Part shown: positions 43,766-51,658 of the stretch, piece after piece
How the letters are laid out: every line of letters starts with the position of its first letter
Numbering within the stretch: position 1 is the stretch's first letter
Origin: UBA6623 sp965248235
GTDB taxonomy: Bacteria; Acidobacteriota; Terriglobia; Bryobacterales; UBA6623
Direction: 5' to 3'
NCBI GenBank assembly: GCA_965248235.1
Contig: CBDFIU010000005.1
Span: forward strand, 1,302,001 to 1,366,000
DNA length: 64,000 nt
Program-made: the position numbers and the translations under genes
The notes under the pieces: generated by a model
Told to the model about the DNA's origin: nothing
The model's database searches: none
What the model saw: the letters and a program-made list of their open reading frames with translations, nothing else

Positions 43766-44037
43766 AGGGACACGGCAACCATGGGGGAATCGGCCGTTTC
43801 GATCTCAGCAGGGATGCTCTGGCCCTTTTCGACTAGCACGGCAAGGTAGGCCTGGGCTGCTTCGTTCAGCGCCTTGATCGCCTCTTCTCGACTGTGTCCC
43901 CAGGCGGCGCATCCGGGAAGCGCTTCTACCCAGGCGCTCCAACGGCCGTCTTCTTCCTTTTCAACTTCGACAGGGACGAGGAAAGTGCGGCTTTCCGATG
44001 ACTTGCCAGTCGAAGCGTCCTTGCTGCTTTGAACCAT
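43762..44037 (-). CDS. hicB: HicB-family antitoxin, pair 1
   Basis: About 91 residues. The core FLVPVEVEKEEDGRWSAWVEALPGCAAWGHSREEAI is the degenerate RNase-H-like fold of HicB antitoxins, followed by ALNEAAQAYLAVLVEKG. It should bind and block the adjacent HicA and repress the operon. There is no C-terminal DNA-binding domain in this short form. I chose the ATG at 44037, with GAAGG upstream, over 44106, which adds 23 atypical residues. Confidence 0.75.
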   Translation of the reverse strand: MVQSSKDASTGKSSESRTFLVPVEVEKEEDGRWSAWVEALPGCAAWGHSREEAIKALNEAAQAYLAVLVEKGQSIPAEIETADSPMVAVSL

Positions 44038-44187
44038 ATCCTCGCAGCCTTCTGTACTGACAATACCATGGGGCACCAGCCGGGCTCGGCTCGACGGGAT
44101 GGTCAAGGTGCGAGCAATCGGTGATCCAATGCCAGCCCAAGCCCGCCGCGAGGCATTGGGCCGCCGCCGGATGAAGATTCTTTATTC

Positions 44188-44295
44188 GGGGACTGTCCCC
44201 GAACTCGCCCGAACTCGCTCCCGAACTCGCCGTCCCCGAACTCGCCCCCCGAACTCGCCCGAACTCCCTGTCCCGAACTCCCTCCCGAACTCCCT
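44188..44295. repeat. REP-like array: GGGGACTGTCCCC palindrome plus eight GAACTC units
   Basis: It begins with the perfect palindrome GGGGACTGTCCCC (44188-44200), followed by eight GAACTC units at 44201, 44211, 44223, 44238, 44251, 44261, 44275 and 44287, spaced 10-15 bases and separated by C-rich DNA. The inverted form (GAGTTC with GGGG) occurs at 45328-45368, next to a REP-transposase fragment. No coding potential is visible. It fills most of the gap 44038-44327. Confidence 0.7.
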
Positions 44296-44327
44296 TCTGA
44301 GGCTCCGCAGAGCTTCGCCGCAGTCCC

Positions 44328-44837
44328 TTAATCGTCTGCCACCACTGGTGAGAGCACGTCACAGTCCTGCTCCTCCATGCATGGTGACGTTCGGGATGCG
44401 AATTCTTCCAGATACGGCTGCAGAAGCTGCAGTAGGGGCTGTACCTGACGCAGGTACCGCCGAGCATCAACCCGACCCGGGCACGCCGATGAGTAAACGA
44501 TCCAAACCAGTTCACCTGATGGGGTCCGATCGATGTCGAATGGGAACATTCGGCAATCGACCGGGCGCACGGCGTAAATCAAGCACTTCCCATCCCGGTA
44601 GAAGTAACATCCACCTCCCCTCGCCCTCGCCTTCATCGTCAACAGCCGCCCACCAGTCGCCTCGGTGTACTCTTCGCGATCGAGCCCTGTGGTTGCGCTA
44701 ATCCTCTCCGCATCGTGAGGCGTGAGCACGGGCAGGTCCACACTCTTCCCCGTACAACAGTTCGGGTGTGCAGGACAGCTCTTGCAGAAGGTGAAATGAC
44801 CAGCAGAGTTCACTTCGCTACTCCAATGCGAGTCCAT
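44328..44837 (-). CDS. YkgJ-family cysteine-cluster protein
   Basis: About 169 residues with the zinc- or iron-binding cysteine pattern of YkgJ proteins: FCKSCPAHPNCCTGK at the N-terminus, then GGGCYFYRDGKCLIY, RPVDCRMFPFDID and SSACPG. Function in the family is unsettled; a metal-cluster role has been suggested. The start lies inside the 118-residue gene upstream, which overlaps it by ~28 bases in another frame, so the two are probably co-expressed. The ATG at 44837 and the one at 44846 are both possible. Confidence 0.78.
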   Translation of the reverse strand: MDSHWSSEVNSAGHFTFCKSCPAHPNCCTGKSVDLPVLTPHDAERISATTGLDREEYTEATGGRLLTMKARARGGGCYFYRDGKCLIYAVRPVDCRMFPFDIDRTPSGELVWIVYSSACPGRVDARRYLRQVQPLLQLLQPYLEEFASRTSPCMEEQDCDVLSPVVADD

Positions 44838-45166
44838 TTGTACCAACTCGCTTTAACTTCATCCTCAAAGGTCTTGGAAAAAAACGTGTTCTGACCAAAA
44901 AATTTCCCCTTGCCGACATATCGCAGGAGGATCGCGCCTCGTTCGTACTCTTCTTTATCCGTTGAATCGTACGTGCCAGACATGATCAAGTTCTGGAACG
45001 TGCCAGAGAACTCGTAGATTGTCTCCTCACCGTCCTCTTCCAGAACAATTTTGGCCCTCACTTTTCGTCCGCGCTGTCGCAGATCGACCTTCTCCTCATA
45101 GAACTTTCCATCTTCCTCGAATTCCGTCTTCCATTTCCCAGCGATTCTCGGTTCATTCGTCCCCAA
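44810..45166 (-). CDS. Uncharacterised 118-residue beta-rich protein
   Basis: I do not recognise a named family. The alternating pattern IAGKWKTEFEEDGKFYEEKVDLRQ split at KWKT, with VRAKIVLEEDG, EFSGTFQNLIMSGTYDS and GAILLRYVGKGKFFG, suggests a small antiparallel beta barrel, like lipocalin-type or YxeF-like sensors. No signal peptide is visible. It overlaps the YkgJ-type gene downstream, and the two sit between the two REP-like arrays. Confidence 0.55.
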   Translation of the reverse strand: MGTNEPRIAGKWKTEFEEDGKFYEEKVDLRQRGRKVRAKIVLEEDGEETIYEFSGTFQNLIMSGTYDSTDKEEYERGAILLRYVGKGKFFGQNTFFSKTFEDEVKASWYKWTRIGVAK

Positions 45167-45327
45167 TCACAACCAGATGTCAGGAACCACATTACGACCC
45201 AACCAGACAATACCCAGGACCGCAAGACCTGACAGGATGCCCGGCACAATCTGATCTAGCATATCCATGGCCCCGTACTCTAGCACGTAGCTCCCTTGAT
45301 CCTAACGGCAATTAGTCCGATGTCGGC

Positions 45328-45368
45328 GGGGGGAGTTCGGGGGGAGTTCGGGGACGGAGCCCGAACTC
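45328..45368. repeat. REP-like repeats, inverted relative to 44188-44295
   Basis: GGGGGAGTTCGGGGGGAGTTC is followed by GGGGACGGAGCCCGAACTC. GAGTTC occurs at 45333 and 45344 and GAACTC at 45363, so the last unit can fold back on the first. This lies 36 bases before the RAYT fragment. The gap 45167-45404 holds no gene I can support. Confidence 0.6.
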
Positions 45369-45404
45369 TGGTGCTGAACCTGCCGTGCGATAATAGCGTA
45401 AAGA

Positions 45405-45605
45405 ATGCCACGGGCGGCCCGTGTGGTGGCGGAGGGTGTACTGCACCACATCATCCAACGGGGTAATAACCGTCAGGATGTCTTCCTGGCAAATGAAGTT
45501 GTCCACGTCCATGCTTTCTATAGTAAGTGCAACAATACCAGTATGTTACGTGTCCAAGCCCGCCAACATTGCCCAAATCTTTGCCCAAATGTGACCCCCT
45601 CCTAG
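45405..45605 (+). pseudogene. REP-associated tyrosine transposase (RAYT/TnpA_REP), N-terminal fragment
   Basis: The first ~30 residues (PRAARVVAEGVLHHIIQRGN then NRQDVF) match the N-terminus of REP-associated Y1 transposases, single-strand HUH nucleases that recognise REP hairpins. After about base 45500 the similarity stops. VVHVHAFYSKCN only faintly recalls the region before the HUH motif, and neither the HUH histidines nor the catalytic Tyr is encoded. The frame ends at 45605. The gene is flanked by REP-like repeats and then the integrase, so it was probably truncated when the prophage module arrived. Confidence 0.7.
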
Positions 45606-45611
45606 TGCCGC

Positions 45612-46718
45612 TCATTGGATTTTGTCGTCTTCCCGTTCCCGGTCTCTTTCGAGTGACTCCAGGTACCTCTCCGCCTTCCGCCCGACATGGGAAACATCGA
45701 GTTCGTCCACGATCCGATAGCGGTGAAGCATGTTTGAGTTCTTCCACCCGATGACGCGGCAGACGGTCGGTTCGTCGATGCCGGCGGATAGCAGATTCCG
45801 GGCTGCCGTCCGCCTCAGATCATGAAAGAGCAATCCGTCGAGTCCGGCATCCTTGACGACCTTGCTCCACGCGCTACCGTACTGGCCGGCCCCGGTGAGC
45901 CTCCGCCCGTCCTTGTGGATCAGCCACGGCACGTGCGGCCAGTACTTTTCGCGGTGGAACTCGGCCTCCCGCAAGCGCTTCTCTAGATCGCCGTAGATCG
46001 GCCAGAAGCCGACCTTCTTGTTCTTCGGTTGATTGCCCGGCGGACGGATGATCTTCTTCTCCCAATCGACCTGCTCCCACTTTGCCGCGAGAATCGATCC
46101 CGCCCGAGCGCCGACGTGATAGCCGATGGCGAACAGCAACTTCAACCATTCAGGCTCCATGTACGCCATCAGCCGCTCGTAATCGGCCGCCGGCAGGAAG
46201 CCCTGCCGAGTGTTGTCGGCCTTGAGCGGTGAGACGCGCGGCACATGCGTGACGAGCGGCGGGTCCTCGGCCGCCGCCGCGCGAAGCGCCGAGGTGATGA
46301 GTGCGACGTACCTGTTGACACTGGCCGCCGCTAGTCCGCTTTCCGCGAGACGATCCTGAAACTTCTCGATGTCCCTCCTGCGCAGCTTGATGACGCGGAC
46401 CGCCGCCAGCTCATCGGCAAGTACCCTGGACATGCCGGCCCAGATCGCACTGAAACTTGCCGGGCGCTCGCGCTCGTAACGCTCAACCCGCCAGCGCACG
46501 ATATCGCCCACGGTGCGCTGCATCAACCCTTCAGGCATGACTCCCGCGGCGGCGTCCGCCGTGCGGCGCTTGAGCTGCACCCGGACGTCGGATTCCGAGC
46601 CGCGCACGGTTTCTCTGCACGCGACGCCTTCGACCATCCACCGCAGTTCCCATGAATGGCGTCCGCGCTTGCGGTAGCTGCCGTCGCCATGCTGATTCTT
46701 CTTCTTTCGTTTAGCCAT
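45612..46718 (-). CDS. Phage-type tyrosine integrase
   Basis: A 368-residue tyrosine recombinase. An AP2-like arm domain (RGRHSWELRWMVEGVACRE) and a SAM-like core-binding domain (about 75-150) come before the catalytic domain. Arg is in YHVGARAGSIL, His-x-x-Arg in LLFHDLRRTAARN, Trp replaces the second His in VIGWKNSNMLHRY, and the Tyr nucleophile follows. The ATG at 46718 starts a Lys-rich MAKRKKKN. It is last in a four-gene minus-strand module (DUF669, small peptide, HTH, integrase). An attachment site is expected in 45500-45611, but I could not find its partner. Confidence 0.92.
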   Translation of the reverse strand: MAKRKKKNQHGDGSYRKRGRHSWELRWMVEGVACRETVRGSESDVRVQLKRRTADAAAGVMPEGLMQRTVGDIVRWRVERYERERPASFSAIWAGMSRVLADELAAVRVIKLRRRDIEKFQDRLAESGLAAASVNRYVALITSALRAAAAEDPPLVTHVPRVSPLKADNTRQGFLPAADYERLMAYMEPEWLKLLFAIGYHVGARAGSILAAKWEQVDWEKKIIRPPGNQPKNKKVGFWPIYGDLEKRLREAEFHREKYWPHVPWLIHKDGRRLTGAGQYGSAWSKVVKDAGLDGLLFHDLRRTAARNLLSAGIDEPTVCRVIGWKNSNMLHRYRIVDELDVSHVGRKAERYLESLERDREREDDKIQ

Positions 46719-46740
46719 GGGATCAATTATAAAAGCGGGG

Positions 46741-47043
46741 TCAATCCACATGGCCCGCTTCCTTCTCACGCTCGACGAAGTTGTCCAAATCACACCGGTC
46801 GAACAGCATCTTCGAATCACCCGAAGTCACCCGGATGCGCTTCTCCCTCGCCAGCTTGCGGACAATCGCCTCGGGCCGGCCGATGTATTGCCCCGCCTGT
46901 TTGGTGTCGAGCAGGCGCGGCTCGACCATCGGACGGGCATTAGCAATCTCTTCGCGCACCACATCGCGCATGGCTTCCTTTATCAAGCCCTTCAACGAGC
47001 CTTCAAGAGATGATGGTGCCGTCTCCCAGCCGTTTCTCATCAT
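46741..47043 (-). CDS. Excisionase-like HTH protein
   Basis: A 100-residue protein. The C-terminal half (LLDTKQAGQYIGRPEAIVRK, then LAREKRIRVTSGDSKMLFDRCDLDNFV) is the MerR-type winged helix of excisionases and helix-turn-helix directionality factors. It lies 22 bases upstream of the integrase on the same strand, the usual place for xis. The start ATGATG overlaps the stop of the 51-residue gene before it, with GAGGAGG as ribosome-binding site. Confidence 0.78.
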   Translation of the reverse strand: MMRNGWETAPSSLEGSLKGLIKEAMRDVVREEIANARPMVEPRLLDTKQAGQYIGRPEAIVRKLAREKRIRVTSGDSKMLFDRCDLDNFVEREKEAGHVD

Positions 47044-47195
47044 TCCTCCTCGCAGGCCTCGGACAGCTGCCGGATGCCGGCTTCGTAGCCCTGGTCCCAG
47101 ACCACATCCATCCTCGCGTTAGCTGCCCAAATGTAGCCAAAAACGAAGGCTGCTACGGCCAGCCAGGACGGGATCGAGCCGTCAGAAGGGAACAT
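47040..47195 (-). CDS. 51-residue membrane peptide in the integration module
   Basis: A short gene read from the DNA: ATG at 47193-47195 inside the 3' end of the DUF669 gene, TGA at 47040-47042 overlapping the start of the HTH gene. The peptide has one hydrophobic helix (SWLAVAAFVFGYIWAA) and an acidic tail (RQLSEACEEE). Overlap on both sides and the embedded ribosome-binding site (GAGGAGG) for the next gene support real translation. I do not recognise it. A membrane role such as holin-like or superinfection exclusion is possible but unproven. Confidence 0.6.
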   Translation of the reverse strand: MFPSDGSIPSWLAVAAFVFGYIWAANARMDVVWDQGYEAGIRQLSEACEEE

Positions 47196-47610
47196 CGTCC
47201 TCGTCCTCCGTTACCCCAGCGTGGCTTGAGGAACTGTTCTCGATGCTGCTATAGCCCGCAAAAACAACCTTGTTGGACTTTTTCTCCTTCCCTTCCCGCC
47301 GCTCGAAATAAGATTCATTTTCGACGGTGACGAGAACTTCCCGGTCAATGAGTAGTTCCGGTTCGAGGTTCACTTTTCCCGCGACATCCAAACCGAGCGC
47401 ACTGCAAAGCAACTTCACCCGCGGCAAGGCTGCCTCGCCGAAGCTGATGCGGTCGAAGATGAGCCTTCCCCGGTAGTCGCCCTCCTTGACAACGAACCGC
47501 AGGTTCCACATCTCGTCTCCGGCCTTCGTCCGTTCGTTCGGGTCGATCGCCGCCAAGCGGCAGGGATAGTCTCCCGGCGCCAGCGGGGAAAAATCTTGCG
47601 CATCGTCCAC
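47182..47610 (-). pseudogene. DUF669-type phage ssDNA-binding protein, 5' end lost to IS
   Basis: A 142-residue readable part of a phage DUF669 protein: DFSPLAPGDYPCRL, EMWNLRFVVKEGDYRGRLIF, VLVTVENESYFERREGKEK and the acidic tip DEDDVPF, the typical end of single-strand DNA-binding proteins that recruits partners. In frame upstream the codons read DFSSV, like the usual family start MxDFSxV. The IS inverted repeat begins at base 47625/47626, right where the start codon should be. The only start left is GTG at 47610. Expression is therefore probably reduced or abolished. Confidence 0.75.
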
Positions 47611-47625
47611 ACTCGAAAAATCACA

Positions 47626-48661
47626 GATGGGTATTTACTTGACTCAGGTATTGGGAAATAGCCCCTACATGTTGTGGTCGTCCGTAGCGCGTGTCGCGGT
47701 GCCTCCGACCAGCGATTTGTAGGGTGCCGGTGGCACGGCGACGGCCTGTTGAACCAGGCGGTAAAAGAGCTTGCCTCGACTTCTGGACTTGCGGCGGTTG
47801 AAGCGGAAGGCGAATTCGTCGAGGTAGGAGTCGAGATGCTCGTGACTGACCGCTCCTTGATGCGTGCCCAGTATCCAGCGCTTCACTAACGACACCACGC
47901 GGTGCACCCGGGGGAGCAGTTTCGAGGCGCGCGCCGGTTGCCCCTCCAGGTAGCTCACCTCGTGGCGATAGCCGTCGCCTTCGAGCGGTTCGTATCCCAG
48001 CCAACCGTCGGTATGGACCACGCTGCCGGGTTCGATCGACTCGCCGACGAAGGCCATCAAGCTGTCCCCGGAGGCGTTGGGAATGGTGCGTATCCGAACC
48101 CGCCCGATGCCGGCACCATCTTCCTCGGCCGCTACTACAATCAGCGCCTTAGCGTCGGTTTGGCGACCGCGCACGCCCTCCTCCAAGCCTCCTAAGTAAG
48201 TCTCGTCAACCTCCACGCGCCCGCTGAGCCGATCGCGTCCGGGCCGCACCATGGCGCGCCGGAGCTTATGCAACCAAGTCCAGGCCGTTTTGTAGCTGCC
48301 CAGGCCCAACACCCGCTGCAAGCCCAGCGCGCTCGCCCCGTTCTTCTGGCTCGTGAGCCACCACATGGCTCGAAACCAACTCTGGAGGGGTTGGCGGGTG
48401 TCTTGAAATATTGTGCCCGCCGTTGGAGAAGCTTGATGCCCGCAGCCGGCGCACTCCAGCAGCGCTGTCCGCACCGCCCACGCTTTGTCGTGCCCGCATC
48501 GCGGACAACGAAAACCCTCCGGCCAGCGGAGTTGACACAGATACTCTCGACAGGCCTGCTCGGTGGCGAAACGCGCCTCGAACTCGGCCAGATTCCGAGG
48601 ATAATCTTCCATTTCCCCGATCCTACATCTTGTGGTCACCTGAGTCAAGTAAATACCCATC
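47626..48661 (-). mobile_element. IS1595-family insertion sequence, copy 2 (1036 bp, no target duplication)
   Basis: Same length, ends and transposase as the copy at 38847-39882, offset by 8779 bases throughout. Flanks differ: AAATCACA on the left and GTCCTCGC on the right, so there is no 8-bp duplication. That points to a deletion or recombination at one end after insertion. It abuts the DUF669 gene on the left and the lysis/virion genes on the right. Confidence 0.93.
47665..48612 (-). CDS. IS1595-family transposase, copy 2
   Basis: A 315-residue DDE transposase, identical in translation to the one at 38886-39833 (zinc ribbon, VEVDETYLGG, HTDGWLGYE, FRFNRRKS). Intact. Confidence 0.92.
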   Translation of the reverse strand: MEDYPRNLAEFEARFATEQACREYLCQLRWPEGFRCPRCGHDKAWAVRTALLECAGCGHQASPTAGTIFQDTRQPLQSWFRAMWWLTSQKNGASALGLQRVLGLGSYKTAWTWLHKLRRAMVRPGRDRLSGRVEVDETYLGGLEEGVRGRQTDAKALIVVAAEEDGAGIGRVRIRTIPNASGDSLMAFVGESIEPGSVVHTDGWLGYEPLEGDGYRHEVSYLEGQPARASKLLPRVHRVVSLVKRWILGTHQGAVSHEHLDSYLDEFAFRFNRRKSRSRGKLFYRLVQQAVAVPPAPYKSLVGGTATRATDDHNM

Positions 48662-48844
48662 GTCCTCGCATATAAGACCTCAACGGAATCTGATGTGTTT
48701 CTCAGAGGAAGGGCGTCTTTGACTGAAACCAAGGATTGCCTTATAGAAGTAGAGCAGAAAACCCCAATGCGGCTGTGGCAGTTCAGTTGCCTTGCACTGG
48801 AGGATTTCTTCTTTGCCGGCCGCTAGCCCGCTCGGAGAATCTCG

Positions 48845-48898
48845 ATGAAGCCGATGCTCGGCCCGAAACGCTACCTGAAGGGCGCCACGCGCGTATGA
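48845..48898 (+). CDS. 17-codon ORF coupled to lysozyme
   Basis: ATG at 48845 with GGAGA seven bases upstream; encodes MKPMLGPKRYLKGATRV and stops with TGA at 48896-48898, overlapping the lysozyme ATG at 48895 (ATGA). It may be a leader peptide for coupling, or the 3' remnant of a longer gene lost at the IS junction. I see nothing else in the 183 bases between the IS and this ORF. Confidence 0.35.
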   Translation: MKPMLGPKRYLKGATRV

Positions 48899-49363
48899 CA
48901 AAACACCCCTCGCTGCGGCCAGTGTCAATCGCGGCCGAGCTGGCGGCGCATCACGAAGGGTTGTCGCTCGACCCCTACCACGACCCGGTCGGGTTCCCGA
49001 CGATCGGCTACGGGCATCTGCTGAGCCGCGAGAAGGGCGCCGACCTGTCGCGGTTCGAGCCGCTGGCCGACGAGGACGCGGCGCGGCGGCTTCTGGAGAA
49101 GGATCTTGGGGTAGCCGCCGGGGCGGTGGGAATCTGATCCACGTTCCCTTGACGGAGGAACAGGAGGCGGCGCTGATCGACTTCGCGTTCAACTGCGGCG
49201 CGGGGAATCTCCAGGCCTCCACACTGCGGAGGGTCATCAACCGCGAGGAACACGATGAAGCCCCCAGGCAGTTCCGGCGCTGGGTGTGGGCCGGAGGACG
49301 AAAGCTGGGCGGGCTGATACGCCGCCGGAGAGAGAAGCCGTGCTGTACGCGGCGGGAATGTAA
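48895..49363 (+). pseudogene. GH24 (T4-type) lysozyme, two frameshifts
   Basis: A phage endolysin that cleaves peptidoglycan. The catalytic triad region is intact: Glu in AAHHEGLSL, Asp in YHDPVGF, Thr in FPTIGYGH. The frame breaks twice. At 49128-49130 (GGTGGG) one G is missing, between GAVG and NLIHVPLTEEQ. At 49328-49329 one G is missing, between LIRRR and EREAVLYAAGM. Restoring both gives a normal 156-residue GH24 protein ending at TAA 49361-49363. The next gene starts 4 bases later. The two losses look alike, so consensus error is as likely as decay. Confidence 0.85.
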
Positions 49364-49367
49364 CACC

Positions 49368-50498
49368 ATGCCTTCGCACTATGATCGCAATGTCTCGGGG
49401 CGGGCAAGAACCGCCACTCCCAGCCAGGCGGGCCGGCCGGCGGTACGCTCCGCCATTCCGCAACCCCGCTCGCCGCTGAACCCGCAACGGCTGACCACCC
49501 CGCAGCCCCAGCTGCCGCTTCCGAGCGAGCGGGTACGCTCGATTGTGGAGACCGACAGCCCGCTGATGCGGCAGGCGGCGACCCAGGGCAAGCAATACGC
49601 GCACCGCCGCGGCCTGCTCAACAGTTCCATCGCCGCCGGAGCCGCCCAGAACTCGCTTCTGGCGCATGCCTTCCCGATGGCGCAGGCGGACACGAGCGCC
49701 GCCCTTCAGGGCCGCTCGCTCGACATCAACCGCCAGCAGGCCGACGACGCCTGGCAACAAAGTCTTATCGACTATGCCTTGAACCGTGACCGCTTCATCA
49801 GCGACACGGACCTCCGCAACCGGCAGCTGACGTTGACCGACCGCATCAACACGGGACGGTTGGACCTCGACCGGGAGCGCTTCATGAGCGACGCCGATCT
49901 GGCGCAGGACCGGCTGGGCCTCGACAGGGAGTTCGGCACCCGGCGACTCGATCTCGAAGGCCGCGGCCTCGACCTGGGCTACGACCGGCTGGCACAGGAC
50001 CGAAGGCAGGGCAATCTCAGTGCCTACGCGTCGATATACGGGGCGGTGTTGAGCAACCCCAACATCGACAAAGATACCCGCGGCGACTACCTTTCAAGCC
50101 TTAGAAAAGATTTCCTTCCGGAAATGGAGGAAGGAGAGGACGATCTGGCGAATACGGATATCAAGGATCCCGACGGGGAGGCTGCCGCAGGAGCCGAAAC
50201 CACGCCCGAAGAGCAGCCGACAGGGGAGGAAGAGCCGGAGTCACCGCCGGGGGATGAGGGGCAGCAACAGGAGCCGCCGGCACGACAGCAGCCGCCGGCA
50301 CGACAGCAGCCGCCGGCACGACAGCAGCCGGCAGCGCCCCCCCCGCCTGCTCAGCAGCCTGCGCCCGCTCCGGCAACCTCCGGTTCTACACAGACGATCC
50401 CGCCACCCGGAGATCCAGGCTGGAATTCGATTCCAACTCCGGGCGGTGTTCCGAGCTGGGACTGGATTCCTTACCACAGCAGACACATATTCGTGTAG
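49368..50498 (+). CDS. Podovirus-like internal virion/structural protein
   Basis: 376 residues. Residues ~60-110 (LMRQAATQGKQYAHRRGLLN, SSIAAGAAQNSLLAHAFP) resemble structural proteins of podovirus-like prophages. A middle region of charged heptad-like repeats (RLDLDRERFMSDADLAQDRL) suggests coiled coil, and the C-terminus is acidic, then Pro/Gln-rich. An 18-bp repeat at 50274-50327 encodes PPARQQ three times. The ATG at 49368 lies 4 bases after the repaired lysozyme stop; the open frame upstream belongs to lysozyme. The exact virion role is not known to me. Confidence 0.65.
   Translation: MPSHYDRNVSGRARTATPSQAGRPAVRSAIPQPRSPLNPQRLTTPQPQLPLPSERVRSIVETDSPLMRQAATQGKQYAHRRGLLNSSIAAGAAQNSLLAHAFPMAQADTSAALQGRSLDINRQQADDAWQQSLIDYALNRDRFISDTDLRNRQLTLTDRINTGRLDLDRERFMSDADLAQDRLGLDREFGTRRLDLEGRGLDLGYDRLAQDRRQGNLSAYASIYGAVLSNPNIDKDTRGDYLSSLRKDFLPEMEEGEDDLANTDIKDPDGEAAAGAETTPEEQPTGEEEPESPPGDEGQQQEPPARQQPPARQQPPARQQPAAPPPPAQQPAPAPATSGSTQTIPPPGDPGWNSIPTPGGVPSWDWIPYHSRHIFV
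50274..50327 (+). repeat. Three 18-bp tandem repeats encoding PPARQQ
   Basis: The unit CCGCCGGCACGACAGCAG is repeated three times in frame (50274-50291, 50292-50309, 50310-50327) in the Pro/Gln-rich tail of the virion protein. Copy number could vary by slippage. Confidence 0.85.
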
Positions 50499-50502
50499 GC
50501 CG

Positions 50503-50925
50503 ATGATCCGCCCGGCGGCATTTGGTGACGAGCAGGCCATCGCCGACCTGTTGCACTCGAAGACAGGCGACAAGTCGCACCCCAGGATCTGCCTCAGCCG
50601 CGCCCATGAATGCGTGAGGCGCTCGCGGAAATGGCAGCAAGGCAGCAAGGTCTATTGCCTGGTGTCGGAGGACGAGGGCGGGATCGGCGGTTTCCTCTAC
50701 GCCCAGGAGGTCGAGGCGTTCGAGTTATGCCCGAACATCGTGTTCCTGGAAGTGATCTATCTGGCCGGAACGGCTTGCGCAGTCGCGCTGCTTCGGGAGT
50801 TGCGGGCCGGGAGCCACCGCAGGATCCACGTACCGGCGTGGGCCTCGCTGACGCCGTTGCCGGCATTCGAAAGGCTGCTGGCTCCGCTCGAGCCGCGGCT
50901 GGCGGGAGTGGTGTATGAGATTTAG
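50503..50925 (+). CDS. GNAT-like acetyltransferase-fold phage protein
   Basis: 140 residues starting at ATG 50503, four bases after the previous stop. The N-terminus MIRPAAFGDEQAIADLL is the usual start of GNAT acetyltransferases, and VYCLVSEDEGGIGGFLYAQE matches their central strands. The acetyl-CoA loop (Q/RxxGxG/A) is not visible. Similar small GNAT-like proteins occur between structural genes of podovirus-like prophages. The function is unknown. Confidence 0.55.
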   Translation: MIRPAAFGDEQAIADLLHSKTGDKSHPRICLSRAHECVRRSRKWQQGSKVYCLVSEDEGGIGGFLYAQEVEAFELCPNIVFLEVIYLAGTACAVALLRELRAGSHRRIHVPAWASLTPLPAFERLLAPLEPRLAGVVYEI

Positions 50926-50976
50926 GCGAAACCCTCTGGTTGACGCGCCGACAGGCAAGCCTATAGGCTGTCTGCC

Positions 50977-51596
50977 ATGGCGTTCTGGGAACCAGTCTTC
51001 GATTTTCTCATTCGTCATGGCATTTCTTGGGCCATGGCCGGCGTCTTCACTGCGGTCGGAATACTGGTGGGATCTATGATAAGCAAGTGGATAGTGGGCC
51101 GGGACTTTAAGGGCAAGCTTGAGGCCCAGGGGAAGGAATTGCAGGAGGAGCGGGTTCAGCGTATTGTGCGGGAAAGTGTGCTGGAAAGTAGGCTAAGCGC
51201 CCTAGCAGCAGATCTCAGGATATCCAGAACCCCATCTCCAGATACCAAGGAGGGCGCCGACCCTTCCGGCGGTGATTCGCCTGCTGATCTGAAGAAGATT
51301 TGGGAGGCAAGTCCTGGCGCGGGCCGGACGGCAGCGAAACTCATCATGATGGTGCCAAGGCTTGAAGAGGCCAGGCGTCCCAGCACTATCCGAAGACCGT
51401 CGTCATCTGCTTGCTGGAAGACCACATCGATGTCGTGAAGGTTGAAGATAGCAACAGAAGCACCATGTTCAAGGTCACGCTGGACCTTAACGGTGAGGGC
51501 GAGTGCGTGTTCCAGATTGACGGCGCCGGGGAATTTTTGCGCTGGCAGGTGGCCAGGAGAGCGCTACAACATTTGGCCTTCCCTCGGGTTCCTTAA
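50977..51596 (+). pseudogene. Membrane-anchored phage protein, frameshifted
   Basis: It starts MAFWEPVFDFLIRHGISWAM with one TM helix (WAMAGVFTAVGILVGSMI), then a charged coiled-coil stalk and an acidic linker. The first frame ends at 51438 in an Arg/Ser-rich stretch. Another frame continues as YPKTVVICLLEDHIDVVKVE through TLDLNGEGECVFQIDGAGEF to 51596. One C missing at 51379-51381 (CGTCCCAGC) explains the break; adding it gives 206 residues. I do not recognise the family, though the topology recalls phage spanin/Rz-like or stator proteins. Its C-terminus is echoed at 51971-52051. Confidence 0.6.
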
Positions 51597-51658
51597 TCGC
51601 GATCAGACGGTATTTTCGCAAAGGAAACGCTCTTTAAGCCGCGTGTTACGATGGGGTC

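Noticed and set aside
44188..44295. CRISPR array or phage-type iteron origin
   Set aside because: GAACTC units are very short with irregular C-rich gaps and no cas or rep gene is near; the RAYT fragment gives a better explanation.
45058..45249. Small lipoprotein-like ORF on the minus strand (MCRASCQVLRSWVLSGW)
   Set aside because: It overlaps most of the better-supported 118-residue gene in another frame and its second half is Arg/Ser-rich shadow sequence.
49120..49335. Programmed ribosomal frameshifting in the lysozyme gene
   Set aside because: Two shifts in the same direction, no slippery heptamer of the X XXY YYZ type and no stem after the sites; similar breaks occur in unrelated genes.
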